Origin: Methylomonas koyamae
Lineage (GTDB): Bacteria > Pseudomonadota > Gammaproteobacteria > Methylococcales > Methylomonadaceae
Direction: 5' to 3'
Length of the DNA: 64,000 bases
Assembly (NCBI RefSeq): GCF_006483455.1
Contig: NZ_PPPU01000005.1
Coordinates: 62,001-126,000 of the forward strand
Below the pieces are notes generated by a model. The model searched no databases. It saw only the letters and a list, made by a program, of their open reading frames with translations, and was not told the origin of the DNA. The position numbers and the translations under genes were made by a program. Shown one piece after another: positions 17,188 through 24,809 of this stretch (the first letter of the stretch is position 1; every line of letters begins with the position of its first letter).

Positions 17188-17481
17188 TTATTTCGGATCG
17201 CGGCGGCGGGCAACACTGGGTTTGAAAAACACGCGCCATACTTCCGCCGGTTCGGCGCGGCCGGTCAATACCCGATCGATGGTGCTCCTGTTGGACTTAA
17301 CAAAAAGTCCCAGGGCGATCAGCACCAGTACCGCGGCGACACCAAGCACTGGCGCTGTATCGCTTTGCAATGCCTCGGCGATTTTGGCGCCGGCTTCCGG
17401 AAACAGGATCTTAACGACGAAGTTGCAGCCTATCGTTGCCGATAAAATGGCGATGACAAGCGCCTGCGGGTGGTAGCGCAT
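17188..17481 (-). CDS. Small two-helix membrane protein in a Fur-linked trio
   Basis: A 97-residue protein with two hydrophobic segments (about 8-26 and 43-61), a linker and a basic C-terminal tail. The second segment is followed by KSNRSTIDRVL. It is the last gene of a three-gene minus-strand unit that starts beside a Fur box and is divergent from a siderophore receptor. The family is not recognised. It lies 12 bases after the upstream gene. Confidence 0.7.
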   Translation of the reverse strand: MRYHPQALVIAILSATIGCNFVVKILFPEAGAKIAEALQSDTAPVLGVAAVLVLIALGLFVKSNRSTIDRVLTGRAEPAEVWRVFFKPSVARRRDPK

Positions 17482-17493
17482 CGCTTCGCCCGG

Positions 17494-17742
17494 TCAATTC
17501 AAACGCTGGCTGGGCTTGATCACGGTAAAGCCGGCGCGGCTGGCCTTGTCCTTATCGCCGCCGGTTCTGGCTTGGATTGCCGCATCGGCCAACGTGTCCG
17601 CCAGCCCGAGAAAATCGGCCACTTCAAACCGCATCGTCAAATTCTGCACGTGGAAGTGGACGACGCCGCATTCGCGGCAAATCTGGACTTTACCGAATTC
17701 GGTGGCCGCCAGGTATTCATGGTTGCAGGGTTTCTTGCTCAT
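17494..17742 (-). CDS. Small Cys-rich protein, zinc-ribbon-like
   Basis: An 82-residue protein beginning MSKKPCNHEYLAATEFGKVQICRECGVVHFHV. The C-x2-H and C-x2-C pattern suggests a small metal-binding ribbon, followed by a helical segment. AAGGAG lies nine bases before the ATG, and the start overlaps the previous stop (ATGA). The genomic setting is iron-regulated. It may sense or bind a metal, but no function is known to me. Confidence 0.75.
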   Translation of the reverse strand: MSKKPCNHEYLAATEFGKVQICRECGVVHFHVQNLTMRFEVADFLGLADTLADAAIQARTGGDKDKASRAGFTVIKPSQRLN

Positions 17743-17972
17743 CGCTCGCTCCTTAATTTAAGAGAAAAATCCGCCAAAGCTTGCCGACCACCCAGTTTTG
17801 CAGCGGCCAGCGATAAAAACATCTTCCAGACAATTTGCTTGGACCCCAGATCCAGACAACGAAAATCGGTGGCGTGCAGTTGGCCTGTTTCGACCAGCGT
17901 TGCAAGTACGTCCGGCGCAATCGCCAGATTGACGCAATCCGTTTTGTCCCAAAATGAAAATAGTCGTTTCAC
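17739..17972 (-). CDS. Small unknown protein, first of the Fur-linked trio
   Basis: A 77-residue soluble protein that starts with GTG; no better start exists in frame. Features are LFSFWDKTDCVNLAIAPDVL and a helical SKQIVWKMFLSLAAAKLGG segment, with two Cys. Family unknown. The gene begins about 30 bases from the Fur box at 18001 and overlaps the next start by four bases, so it is likely derepressed under iron limitation with its two followers. Confidence 0.65.
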   Translation of the reverse strand: MKRLFSFWDKTDCVNLAIAPDVLATLVETGQLHATDFRCLDLGSKQIVWKMFLSLAAAKLGGRQALADFSLKLRSER

Positions 17973-18000
17973 GATTGCTAACAGGCAGTGAATTTAAATT

Positions 18001-18022
18001 AAATGATAATTATTCTCATTTA
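18001..18022 (-). promoter_or_regulatory. Fur box for the small-protein trio
   Basis: AAATGATAATTATTCTCATTTA at 18001-18022 is a near-palindromic match to the Fur consensus. It lies about 30 bases upstream of the minus-strand gene ending at 17972, fitting repressor control of that unit. Confidence 0.75.
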
Positions 18023-18262
18023 AGTCGTAAAGCACTTTTCCTTCTCTCCGCGAAATTATTTTTTTCAAAGCGCGCAACAATGCCAAATCAGGCCCAGGTG
18101 CGAACGAAGCGATAGCGGCCAAGCTTCAGGTAATCTCTGATTTTGGCGGCAGATTTTGCACTCCGAGCGGACTCTGGTGCCGGCGTATCTGAAATGGAAA
18201 TTTGGGGTCTGGGCCAAGCCGTTGCGACTCAGCAACAATTGACAAGCAAATCGAAACACATA
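18023..18262. other. Intergenic stretch between two Fur boxes
   Basis: A minus-strand frame at 18065-18259 would encode 64 residues with a CKIC motif and a CC pair near its end, but it lacks a clear ribosome site and I do not call it. The gap is unusually long for a divergent promoter pair. Confidence 0.4.
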
Positions 18263-18283
18263 AAATGAGAATCGTTATTATTT
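18263..18283 (+). promoter_or_regulatory. Fur box for the siderophore-receptor genes
   Basis: AAATGAGAATCGTTATTATTT at 18263-18283 resembles the Fur consensus, with a GAGAACGATTTC half-match directly after it. It precedes the TonB-dependent receptor gene at 18439 by about 155 bases. Confidence 0.65.
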
Positions 18284-18438
18284 GAGAACGATTTCAATTA
18301 CGCTCCGTGCAGCACCGTTCTCAGAGCATTGCGCTCCCGCCCGAATTAGTGCGCGAGACCAGCATTGCAACGCCTTTATAGCCACCCAGCGTTCCTCGCC
18401 AGGCAGCCAACCGAATTTATGCCAACTTAGGGGAACGT

Positions 18439-20643
18439 ATGTCCGACACCAAACCACTCCGTAGCAAATCCGGCAACGCCAAATGGCGGCTGGGCGCCCT
18501 TCTGCCGCTCGGCGCCGCCCTGAGCGGCATGGCCCTAGCCGAACCTACAGCCAACACCGTTGCCGACAAGGACCAGGAACTGGTGCTCGACGACGTTAAA
18601 GTCAAAGCCAACCGTGATAAGCCGGTCAACCGTTTCAAGGCCGACACGTCTACAACCGGCAGTAAAACCGAAATGGCGATTCGCGATATCCCGCAATCGA
18701 TCAGCGTGGTCAAGGAAGAGCTGATCGAATCGCAAAACGCATTCAACCTGCGCGATGCGTTGCGTAACGTTAGCGGCCTGACTATCGCCGCCGGCGAAGG
18801 CGGCCGCACCGGCGATTCGATCACGCTGAGGGGCTTTTCCGCCAATTCCGACCAATATCTGGACGGCGTCAAGGACAACGGCCAATACGCCCGCGATACG
18901 TTCTTCATCGAACGCGCCGAAGTGTTGAAAGGTGCGTCGTCGATTCTGTTCGGCCGCGGCGCCACCGGCGGCGTGATCAACCAAGTGTTCAAGAAACCCA
19001 CCGGCAAAACCGGAGTCACCGGCAGCTTCACCTATGGCCTGTACGACTTCAAACGCACCACCATCGACGCCGAGACCAAATACCAGGACCTGGGCGCGCG
19101 CTTGAATGTGTTGTACCAAGATGCCGATTCGTTCCGCGACTACAACTACACCAACCGTTGGGGCATTGCGCCGTCGTTCAAATGGGATATCAGCGCCGAC
19201 ACCGACTTGACCTTGAATTTGTTGCACCAACAGGAGGACGGCGTATTCGACTACGGCGTACCGATGTATAAAGGCCGACCGGCCGACGTGCCTATCAATA
19301 CCTTCTACGGTTATTACGACAACCGGATGATGGACACCGATGTCAACGTCGCCACCGTGGCTTTAACGCACAGATTTAATCAGGACTTTTCGGTGAAAAA
19401 CACCGTGCGTTACGGCGACTACGAACGTAAATACCTGACTCACTTATTCTCCTGTCCGAATACAGGCATCTGCGTACCCACCAGCGGCGCCAACGCCGGC
19501 ACCATCAACCGTAGCCAGGCGCTAAGGTTGAATACGCAGGAAAATATCTATAACCAGACCGACTTCGTTTACAAGAAACCGTTGTTCGGCCACGTCAATA
19601 CCTTGATGTTCGGCAGCGAGTTCGGTTGGGAGGAGTACGATTTCAAATCCAAAAACTCGACCGGCTTGACCCGGATATCGGTGTTCGATCCGCGTATCAC
19701 GGCCAGCACCAGCGGCTTGGCTTACGATTTCAGCGGCTTTCTGGCAACCAACCGGCTGACCCGGGCCCAAACCTATGCCGGCTATTTGATGGACCAATTT
19801 GAAATTACACCGGAATGGAAAATCCTCGGCGGCACCCGTTACGACGTGTTCGAAGCTCAGCAGATCGACCGGATCAGCACCGGCAATTTCGATACCAGCG
19901 TGTCGCAATGGAGCCCGCGCGGCGGCATCATCTGGCAACCCAGCAAGGAGCAGTCTTACTACTTCAGCTACGGCAAGTCCTTCAATCCGTCGGCGGAAAG
20001 CTTGAGTTTGTCGGCCAACAACGCCAACCTGCCGCCCGAACAAAATAACAACTATGAAATCGGCGCCAAGTGGGACTTGTTCGACGGCCAACTGTCGGCC
20101 ACTGCTGCGGTATTCCGTCTGGAAAAAACCAATGCCCGCACCACGTCGCCTGCCGACCCTAACTTACAAATTCTGGCCGGCGAGCAACGCACCGACGGCT
20201 TCGAGCTGGGTTTGGCCGGACAAATCATGCCGAATTGGGATGCGTCGATCACCTATGCCCACCTGGATGCCGAAATCACCAAGTCAACCTCTACCGCGAA
20301 CGGATCGGTCAGCGGCGCGGTCAAGTCGTTCCTGGGCATGACGCCGGTCAACGTACCCGAGGATAGCGGCGTGGCCTGGACCACTTACCACCTGACCGAC
20401 AACTGGGAAATCGGCGGCGGCGTGTTTTACGCCAGCCACCGTTACGCCGATAACGTCAACGAAGCGGTTTTGCCCGGCTACGCCCGCTTGGATGCGGTGG
20501 TGGCTTACCACCAGAAACATTACGATGTGCAACTGAACGTGTTCAACCTGACCGACACGGTGTATTACGAGTCCGGCCAACAAAACTCGGCGCTGCCAGG
20601 GACACCGGTATCCGGCCAGTTGACCGTCAGTTTTAAATATTAA
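18439..20643 (+). CDS. TonB-dependent siderophore receptor
   Basis: A 734-residue receptor with a signal peptide (basic start, hydrophobic 21-33, ending GMALA), a TonB-box-like ELVLDDVKVKA, a plug with RDIPQSISVVKEELI, LRNVSGLTIAAGEGG, LRGFSANSDQYLDGVKDNGQYARD and VLKGASSILFGRGATGG, and a barrel ending QLTVSFKY. The plug motifs match the siderophore branch (Fiu/FhuE/BfrD type). AGGGGAACGT precedes the ATG. The followers, a PepSY protein and PiuC, are the usual partners of catecholate-type receptors. Exact ligand unknown. Confidence 0.92.
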   Translation: MSDTKPLRSKSGNAKWRLGALLPLGAALSGMALAEPTANTVADKDQELVLDDVKVKANRDKPVNRFKADTSTTGSKTEMAIRDIPQSISVVKEELIESQNAFNLRDALRNVSGLTIAAGEGGRTGDSITLRGFSANSDQYLDGVKDNGQYARDTFFIERAEVLKGASSILFGRGATGGVINQVFKKPTGKTGVTGSFTYGLYDFKRTTIDAETKYQDLGARLNVLYQDADSFRDYNYTNRWGIAPSFKWDISADTDLTLNLLHQQEDGVFDYGVPMYKGRPADVPINTFYGYYDNRMMDTDVNVATVALTHRFNQDFSVKNTVRYGDYERKYLTHLFSCPNTGICVPTSGANAGTINRSQALRLNTQENIYNQTDFVYKKPLFGHVNTLMFGSEFGWEEYDFKSKNSTGLTRISVFDPRITASTSGLAYDFSGFLATNRLTRAQTYAGYLMDQFEITPEWKILGGTRYDVFEAQQIDRISTGNFDTSVSQWSPRGGIIWQPSKEQSYYFSYGKSFNPSAESLSLSANNANLPPEQNNNYEIGAKWDLFDGQLSATAAVFRLEKTNARTTSPADPNLQILAGEQRTDGFELGLAGQIMPNWDASITYAHLDAEITKSTSTANGSVSGAVKSFLGMTPVNVPEDSGVAWTTYHLTDNWEIGGGVFYASHRYADNVNEAVLPGYARLDAVVAYHQKHYDVQLNVFNLTDTVYYESGQQNSALPGTPVSGQLTVSFKY

Positions 20644-20699
20644 CCGCTGCGGAAAATGTCCGAATCGACGTATCCCGCTGACTAATTTTGCTCTTACCC

Positions 20700-21419
20700 A
20701 TGATTGCCATGAATAGCATCGCCGACACTGCACCCACGCCAGCCAACCGCCCGCCGAAAAAAACCAACGGCGGCTATTTATTCCTGCCCAAAAATCTTTC
20801 GCGCGGCGCTTTTTTGAAATGGCTGCGCCGCACCCACGCCTGGTTCGGGCTGTGGGGCGCGGCGATGGGTTTGCTGTTCGGTTTTACCGGGATTTTGATG
20901 AACCACCGCGAGGTGATGAAAATTCCGATCGGCCGGATGGAGCCCAAGGAAATCCAAATCGCCTTGCCCGAGCCGAAACCGACCGATCCGAAAGCGCTGG
21001 CGGCCTGGCTGGGCCAGACGCTTAACGTCGACACCAGCCACGCCAGAGCGCGAAAAGAACCGGGCAGGACCGTGACCTGGAATAACCAGGCCGTGCAACA
21101 GCCGGCCTCGTGGCAGATCAATCTGCGCAACCCACAACATATGTTGTCGGCCGATTACTGGGAAGGGAATGCTTTTGTCACGGTTAAACAAAGCGACGCC
21201 AATCTGCTGCAAACCCTGAACAATCTGCACAAGGGCGTCGGGATGGGCGTGGGCTGGGTGTTGCTGGTCGATACCCTGGCCGGCGGCCTGATTCTACTCA
21301 GTCTGACCGGCACGTTATTGTGGACGCGATTGCACGGTAATCGGCTGGCCGCGGCCGGTTTGGGCTTGGGTTCGTTGAGCCTGATGCTGTATTTCGCCAT
21401 CGATGCGATCGGAGCTTGA
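20700..21419 (+). CDS. PepSY-associated membrane protein
   Basis: A protein of about 239 residues; the start could be ATG 20700 or 20709, neither with a clear ribosome site. It has FLKWLRRTHAWFGLWGAAMGLLFGFTGILMNHRE (first membrane segment with the PepSY-TM family His residues). A periplasmic domain follows, then NLHKGVGMGVGWVLLVDTLAGGLILLSLTGTLLW and a last membrane segment. Proteins like this accompany siderophore receptors and are thought to take part in ferri-siderophore reduction at the inner membrane. It ends three bases before piuC. Confidence 0.88.
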   Translation: MIAMNSIADTAPTPANRPPKKTNGGYLFLPKNLSRGAFLKWLRRTHAWFGLWGAAMGLLFGFTGILMNHREVMKIPIGRMEPKEIQIALPEPKPTDPKALAAWLGQTLNVDTSHARARKEPGRTVTWNNQAVQQPASWQINLRNPQHMLSADYWEGNAFVTVKQSDANLLQTLNNLHKGVGMGVGWVLLVDTLAGGLILLSLTGTLLWTRLHGNRLAAAGLGLGSLSLMLYFAIDAIGA

Positions 21420-21422
21420 GCC

Positions 21423-22106
21423 ATGTTGATCGAAATTCCGCAGGTGCTGAACCCGGACGAACTCAGCCGAGTCCGCGGGATTCTGGCCGATGCGACTTGG
21501 GCCGACGGCCGGATCACGGCCGGCAGCCAGTCGGCACAAGTCAAAAACAACTGGCAGTTGCCGGAACACTCCGGCCAAAGCGCGGCGGCCCGCACTATTT
21601 TGCTGGACGCGCTGAACCGCAACGCCTTGTTCCTGTCTGCGGCGCTGCCGAAGCGCATCTTCCCGCCCCTATTCAACCGTTACGAAGGTGAACACAACAC
21701 CTTCGGCAACCATATCGACAATGCGGTTCGGCATTGTCCGGTCACCGGCCAGCGGGTACGCACCGATTTGTCGGCGACGATTTTTTTGGCCGATCCGGAC
21801 AGTTACGACGGCGGCGAACTGGTGATCGAAGACACCTACGGCCAGCATGCCGTCAAGCTGGCCGCCGGCGACATGGTGCTGTATCCCGGCTCCAGTCTGC
21901 ACCGGGTGGAGCCGGTGACGGGCGGCGCCAGGGTGGCGTCGTTTTTCTGGCTGGAAAGCATGGTGCGCGAAACCGAACGCCGCCGGCTGCTGTTCGAAAT
22001 GGACATGGCCATCCTGCAGTTACGCAACACCGGTGGCGACAGCGAGCCGGTGGTCAATCTGACCGGCTGCTACCACAACCTGCTGCGAATGTGGGCTGAG
22101 GTTTAA
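21423..22106 (+). CDS. piuC: Fe(II)/2-oxoglutarate-type hydroxylase PiuC/YbiX
   Basis: A 227-residue PKHD-type dioxygenase. The metal triad is visible as H-x-D in FGNHIDNAV (about residues 97-105) and the distal His in SSLHRVEPV, with the 2-oxoglutarate-binding Arg in GARVASFFW. The C-terminal half ([17 protein letters not shown]) matches PiuC/YbiX. These proteins are encoded with siderophore receptors and are iron-repressed; their substrate is not established. It is the third gene of the receptor-PepSY-piuC unit. Confidence 0.92.
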   Translation: MLIEIPQVLNPDELSRVRGILADATWADGRITAGSQSAQVKNNWQLPEHSGQSAAARTILLDALNRNALFLSAALPKRIFPPLFNRYEGEHNTFGNHIDNAVRHCPVTGQRVRTDLSATIFLADPDSYDGGELVIEDTYGQHAVKLAAGDMVLYPGSSLHRVEPVTGGARVASFFWLESMVRETERRRLLFEMDMAILQLRNTGGDSEPVVNLTGCYHNLLRMWAEV

Positions 22107-22236
22107 GCGCGCGTCCCGACTTTCTAGCGGCGGCGGCCCCGGATTCGGTTTCGAGCCGTGCAACGTATTGTGCCGCTATCGGCTAAACTTGCCGACATCC
22201 GCAACCCGCGCTCGAAGCTTCGCAGACATCCCGCCA

Positions 22237-22746
22237 ATGAACCCGTTTATTTTCGCCGCAACGGCATTCGCGGCCGCGATGGCCCTAGGCTACTTGCTGA
22301 TCAAGCGCCGGATCAAGCAGAAGCGGGAGAAATCGCCGAAACCGGCCGTAGCCAAGCCCAATCCCAACGACCGGGTCATCTCCTGCCCGGCCTGCGCTCA
22401 GCAAATCAAATTCACGCTACCGGTCAAGAGCAACAAGGCCCAATGCCGCAAGTGCGCGGCACAATTCAAATTGGACGTCGACGCGCATAACAACGTCTAT
22501 ATCACCGAAATCAAGCTGCCGGACGACGATACCGCGGTCAAAACCTTGGACGAATGCTTTGCAATTCTGGAAGTGAAGCCGGACGCGATTCCGCTGGACA
22601 TCCGCGCTGCTTACAAGAAGAAAATTTCGGAATACCACCCGGACAAGGTCGAAAACCTGGGCGCGAAAATCAGGCAAGTGGCGGAAGAAGAAACCCGACG
22701 AATCAATGCCGCCTATGCGATGTTGCAGGAAGACGACCGGGTTTAA
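22237..22746 (+). CDS. Membrane-anchored zinc-ribbon J-domain protein
   Basis: I start at ATG 22237, giving 169 residues; an earlier in-frame start adds a non-conserved stretch. There is one N-terminal membrane segment (about 4-20), a basic linker, then a ribbon with CPAC and CRKC pairs. The C-terminal J-domain has the HPD motif in SEYHPDKVENLG. It would recruit and stimulate an Hsp70 at the cytoplasmic face of the inner membrane. No DnaK neighbour is seen, so the client is unknown. Its end overlaps the convergent VOC gene by four bases. Confidence 0.85.
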   Translation: MNPFIFAATAFAAAMALGYLLIKRRIKQKREKSPKPAVAKPNPNDRVISCPACAQQIKFTLPVKSNKAQCRKCAAQFKLDVDAHNNVYITEIKLPDDDTAVKTLDECFAILEVKPDAIPLDIRAAYKKKISEYHPDKVENLGAKIRQVAEEETRRINAAYAMLQEDDRV

Positions 22747-23051
22747 TCGTTGGCCATCTTTGCCAGCCGAATCATCTCGATCTGATTGCCGGCCGGGTCT
22801 TGAATGTACACCGATGCAGTGCCGTCGCGATGGGTTTGCAATGGGCCGTAGTCCTCCGCATGTTCGGAGACGATGGCAAAATGCGGCGGGTGTTGGTTTG
22901 GCAGCACCAATGCCAGCGCTACGTTGGCAAATTGCAGCAAGGCCCAGGTTTGGTCCTGATACGCCACACGCACTTGGTAACGGCTGGTGTACCAGTCCAC
23001 GCTTTGTTGAATATCGTCGACTTGAATCGCGATGTGGTGAATGGTGTCCAT
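22743..23051 (-). CDS. VOC (glyoxalase/bleomycin-resistance) family protein
   Basis: A 102-residue single-module VOC protein. MDTIHHIAIQVDDIQQSVDWY opens it with the first metal-ligand His region. PPHFAIVSEHAEDYG and ASVYIQDPAGNQIEMIRL, with the terminal Glu, complete a beta-alpha-beta-beta-beta half. It is at the short end of the family and probably works as a dimer. The reaction cannot be inferred. Confidence 0.85.
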   Translation of the reverse strand: MDTIHHIAIQVDDIQQSVDWYTSRYQVRVAYQDQTWALLQFANVALALVLPNQHPPHFAIVSEHAEDYGPLQTHRDGTASVYIQDPAGNQIEMIRLAKMAND

Positions 23052-23219
23052 GTTTTATCCTCCAGCGGCCTGTTTCCAGTCAGTTGCCAGGCCATTTATA
23101 CCGCACAAAAGTTCGGCGGCAAATTGAAGCAAATCAAACTGCGGCCGCGACTTGCGAACAGGATTTAAGCGCCGAACAAAACCCTTAAATTTATTATGCG
23201 ACAAATTGTCGCGTTTTTC
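23052..23219. other. Intergenic region upstream of the candidate small RNA
   Basis: A short palindrome GCGACAAATTGTCGC followed by GTTTTT occurs at about 23198-23217 and may be a weak terminator on the plus strand. No gene is seen. Confidence 0.4.
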
Positions 23220-23248
23220 TGGACAAGTGCATTTTTCTTCACTAGAAT
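23220..23248 (+). promoter_or_regulatory. Strong sigma-70-type promoter
   Basis: TGGACA (23220-23225) and TAGAAT (23243-23248) are separated by 17 bases, each one mismatch from consensus. Ten bases downstream lies a symmetrical TTGACTTAGGTCAA (23258-23271), similar in layout to FNR/CRP-family sites and placed where a repressor could act. Confidence 0.65.
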
Positions 23249-23254
23249 GCGCCC

Positions 23255-23443
23255 ACCTTGACTTAGGTCAATACGCCTTGCAAGGGCGTATCTTTAAAAA
23301 GGGGGAGGAGGTAAGCGACCGTTTCGGCGGTATAACAAGAAAAACAGCGCAACACTTTAACCTACCGCTACATCGGGTAGGCGTCCATCAAAAAAACATA
23401 AAAACACCGGACGGAGCCCACTACAATGTGGGCTTTTTTATGT
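23255..23443 (+). ncRNA. Candidate small structured RNA
   Basis: Predicted transcript of about 190 bases from the promoter at 23220. It contains a stem ATACGCC/GGCGTAT (about 23271-23291), a purine-rich GGGGGAGGAGG segment and a stem CCTACC/GGTAGG (about 23361-23382). It ends in an intrinsic terminator, GCCCAC TACAAT GTGGGC then TTTTTTAT (about 23418-23441). No credible reading frame lies inside. It could be a free small RNA or a leader ending in a terminator ahead of the gene at 23472. It matches no riboswitch or known RNA that I recognise. Confidence 0.55.
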
Positions 23444-23471
23444 TCTTATACTTTCAATTCTACTTGTCGTT

Positions 23472-23669
23472 ATGCTGATGAAAGAAAAGCCAGACTCCAT
23501 ACCCGCCGAACTGATGGAATACGAGCGGTTTATCGAGGAATTGCTCAACGATACCAAGCATCCGGTCCATAACCGCGCTCACCCGCTCCACAAAGAATCC
23601 GTCAAAGCGCTCGACGAGATGATGCGGCGGGTGGAAGAAATGCGCAACGAGTGGCTATCAAAGGGCTGA
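23472..23669 (+). CDS. Small acidic helical protein
   Basis: A 65-residue (or 63 from the second ATG) protein, helical and charged, with LMEYERFIEELLNDTKHPVHNRAHPLHKESV and a terminal VEEMRNEWLSKG. Family unknown. It starts about 30 bases after the terminator of the candidate small RNA, so readthrough could control it. The coding call rests on composition and an undisturbed frame. Confidence 0.55.
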   Translation: MLMKEKPDSIPAELMEYERFIEELLNDTKHPVHNRAHPLHKESVKALDEMMRRVEEMRNEWLSKG

Positions 23670-23780
23670 GCCCTGCGTCCCGGACTGGGACGATCGGCTC
23701 GGTTGCTTGGCGCCTCGCATCGGCTCCAAACATCGGCCTCTCCTGCCAGCCATCAGCAAACCAAGCCATGCTGGCTTAAA

Positions 23781-23987
23781 TCAGTGCACCTCGGTCGAAA
23801 CCACCATCGGACAATTTAATTTGCCCGGATACTGACTGACCATCTGCACTAATTCCTGCGCTAACTGTAACCGGCGCTGGTTTTCCAGCAAGGCTTGCAG
23901 CCAAATCAATTGGCTTTTCAATTCTGCGATCTGGCCTTCCTGTTCGGCCACGGTTTGCAATAAAGCCTCGAAAGTCATCGTGGACAT
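23781..23987 (-). CDS. Small coiled-coil protein
   Basis: A 68-residue protein with a heptad-like region LQTVAEQEGQIAELKSQLIWLQALLENQRRLQLAQELV over most of its length and a variable C-terminus. GGGGGA lies upstream of the ATG, supporting the start. Probably a dimeric adaptor or regulator; function unknown. Confidence 0.6.
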   Translation of the reverse strand: MSTMTFEALLQTVAEQEGQIAELKSQLIWLQALLENQRRLQLAQELVQMVSQYPGKLNCPMVVSTEVH

Positions 23988-24421
23988 TTCTGTATCCCCC
24001 GTTTCGTGAAATAACCGCGACAGCGGTTTTTGAGTTCAATGCCGGACTTGGCGACGATCACGCTGTTTTTCAATGCCGCCCCGTTCAACAGCGACATCGT
24101 CGTTATTGCACCGGCATCGCGTACTCAATTAAGCGGCCGGAACTGAAAAACCTGCAATCCGCCCTTTTGCAAATTGTGACTGCGATCCGCAAAGATTTCG
24201 CTTCCCCCCGTGCCAACGAAAACCGGGTTGGTTGGTGTCGTTACAAGCCAAACCGCTATACCAATCCGGATCGCAGCACGCCTGAACATTGGAAACTACA
24301 AAACGACTCGCCGCTTTACACCGACACGGCTAAATAGTCTATTCTGAAGCCACGCGCCATAAAGACACCAGGCCAAACTGTGCGATAGAATGTTGAATTG
24401 ATTCTACCCGGAGGATAGGCA
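23988..24421. other. Intergenic region before the fhc operon
   Basis: It holds the promoter area of the C1 operon, and CGGAGGATAGGC just before the next gene is a strong ribosome site. A plus-strand frame without ATG runs through much of it to a TAG at 24335 and may be a gene remnant; it is not called. Confidence 0.4.
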
Positions 24422-24799
24422 ATGCCTCACGATACACTCAAAGTTTATAGCGAAGCCGAAATTGCCGAACGATTGAGTCGCGACTTGCCGCACTGGTATT
24501 ACGAGAACGGCTGGATTCGGCGCAAATTCAAAACCAGCGGCTGGAAAGCCACGTTGATGGTCGTCAATACCGTCGGCCATCTGGCGGAGAAAGCCTGGCA
24601 CCATCCGGATTTAACGGTTTCCTACGCATTCGTGATCGTCAAACTGGTCACCCATGCCGCCAAAGGCGTGACCGAAATGGATTTCGCACTGGCAAAAAAA
24701 ATCGAGCAGGTGGTGTTGTGGGACGCCGCCGCCGAATCCGACGGCATTTTCGAGGGCACGCCGGACGATCCGCGTTTCAAATACATTAAAAAAGACTGA
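24422..24799 (+). CDS. PCD-like pterin carbinolamine dehydratase family protein
   Basis: A 125-residue protein with the PCD signature: EKAWHHPDLTVSYAFV (H60-H61-P62) and KLVTHAAKGVTEMD (H78). PCD enzymes dehydrate 4a-hydroxytetrahydropterins. Here, directly upstream of fhcB and likely in the same transcript, a role in tetrahydromethanopterin-linked chemistry is more plausible than phenylalanine hydroxylation, which is inference. The C-terminal tail (about residues 98-125) is longer than in the classical enzyme. Confidence 0.82.
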   Translation: MPHDTLKVYSEAEIAERLSRDLPHWYYENGWIRRKFKTSGWKATLMVVNTVGHLAEKAWHHPDLTVSYAFVIVKLVTHAAKGVTEMDFALAKKIEQVVLWDAAAESDGIFEGTPDDPRFKYIKKD

Positions 24800-24809
24800 G
24801 GACAGCACG

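Noticed and set aside
16893-17216. 107-residue minus-strand frame upstream of the cupin gene
   Set aside because: Low-complexity Ala/Pro/Arg composition and overlap with the cupin start suggest a chance frame.
16994-17476. 160-residue plus-strand frame starting with a hydrophobic run
   Set aside because: Most of it is antisense to the better-supported small membrane gene at 17188-17481, and the start is TTG without ribosome site.
18065-18259. 64-residue minus-strand frame with CKIC and CC motifs between the two Fur boxes
   Set aside because: No ribosome site and no recognisable family; the frame could be chance in a control region.
23198-23217. GCGACAAATTGTCGC followed by GTTTTT as a terminator
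   Set aside because: The stem is only five to seven pairs and no plus-strand gene ends upstream; it is probably part of the control region.
23152-23478. 108-residue plus-strand frame across the candidate small RNA
   Set aside because: It runs through promoter, stems and terminator and has no ribosome site or family.
24011-24337. Plus-strand open frame ending at a TAG (24335) in the gap before the fhc operon
   Set aside because: No ATG start in frame; the only GTG gives fewer than 60 residues. The slight similarity to nucleoid-protein C-termini is too weak to call a gene.
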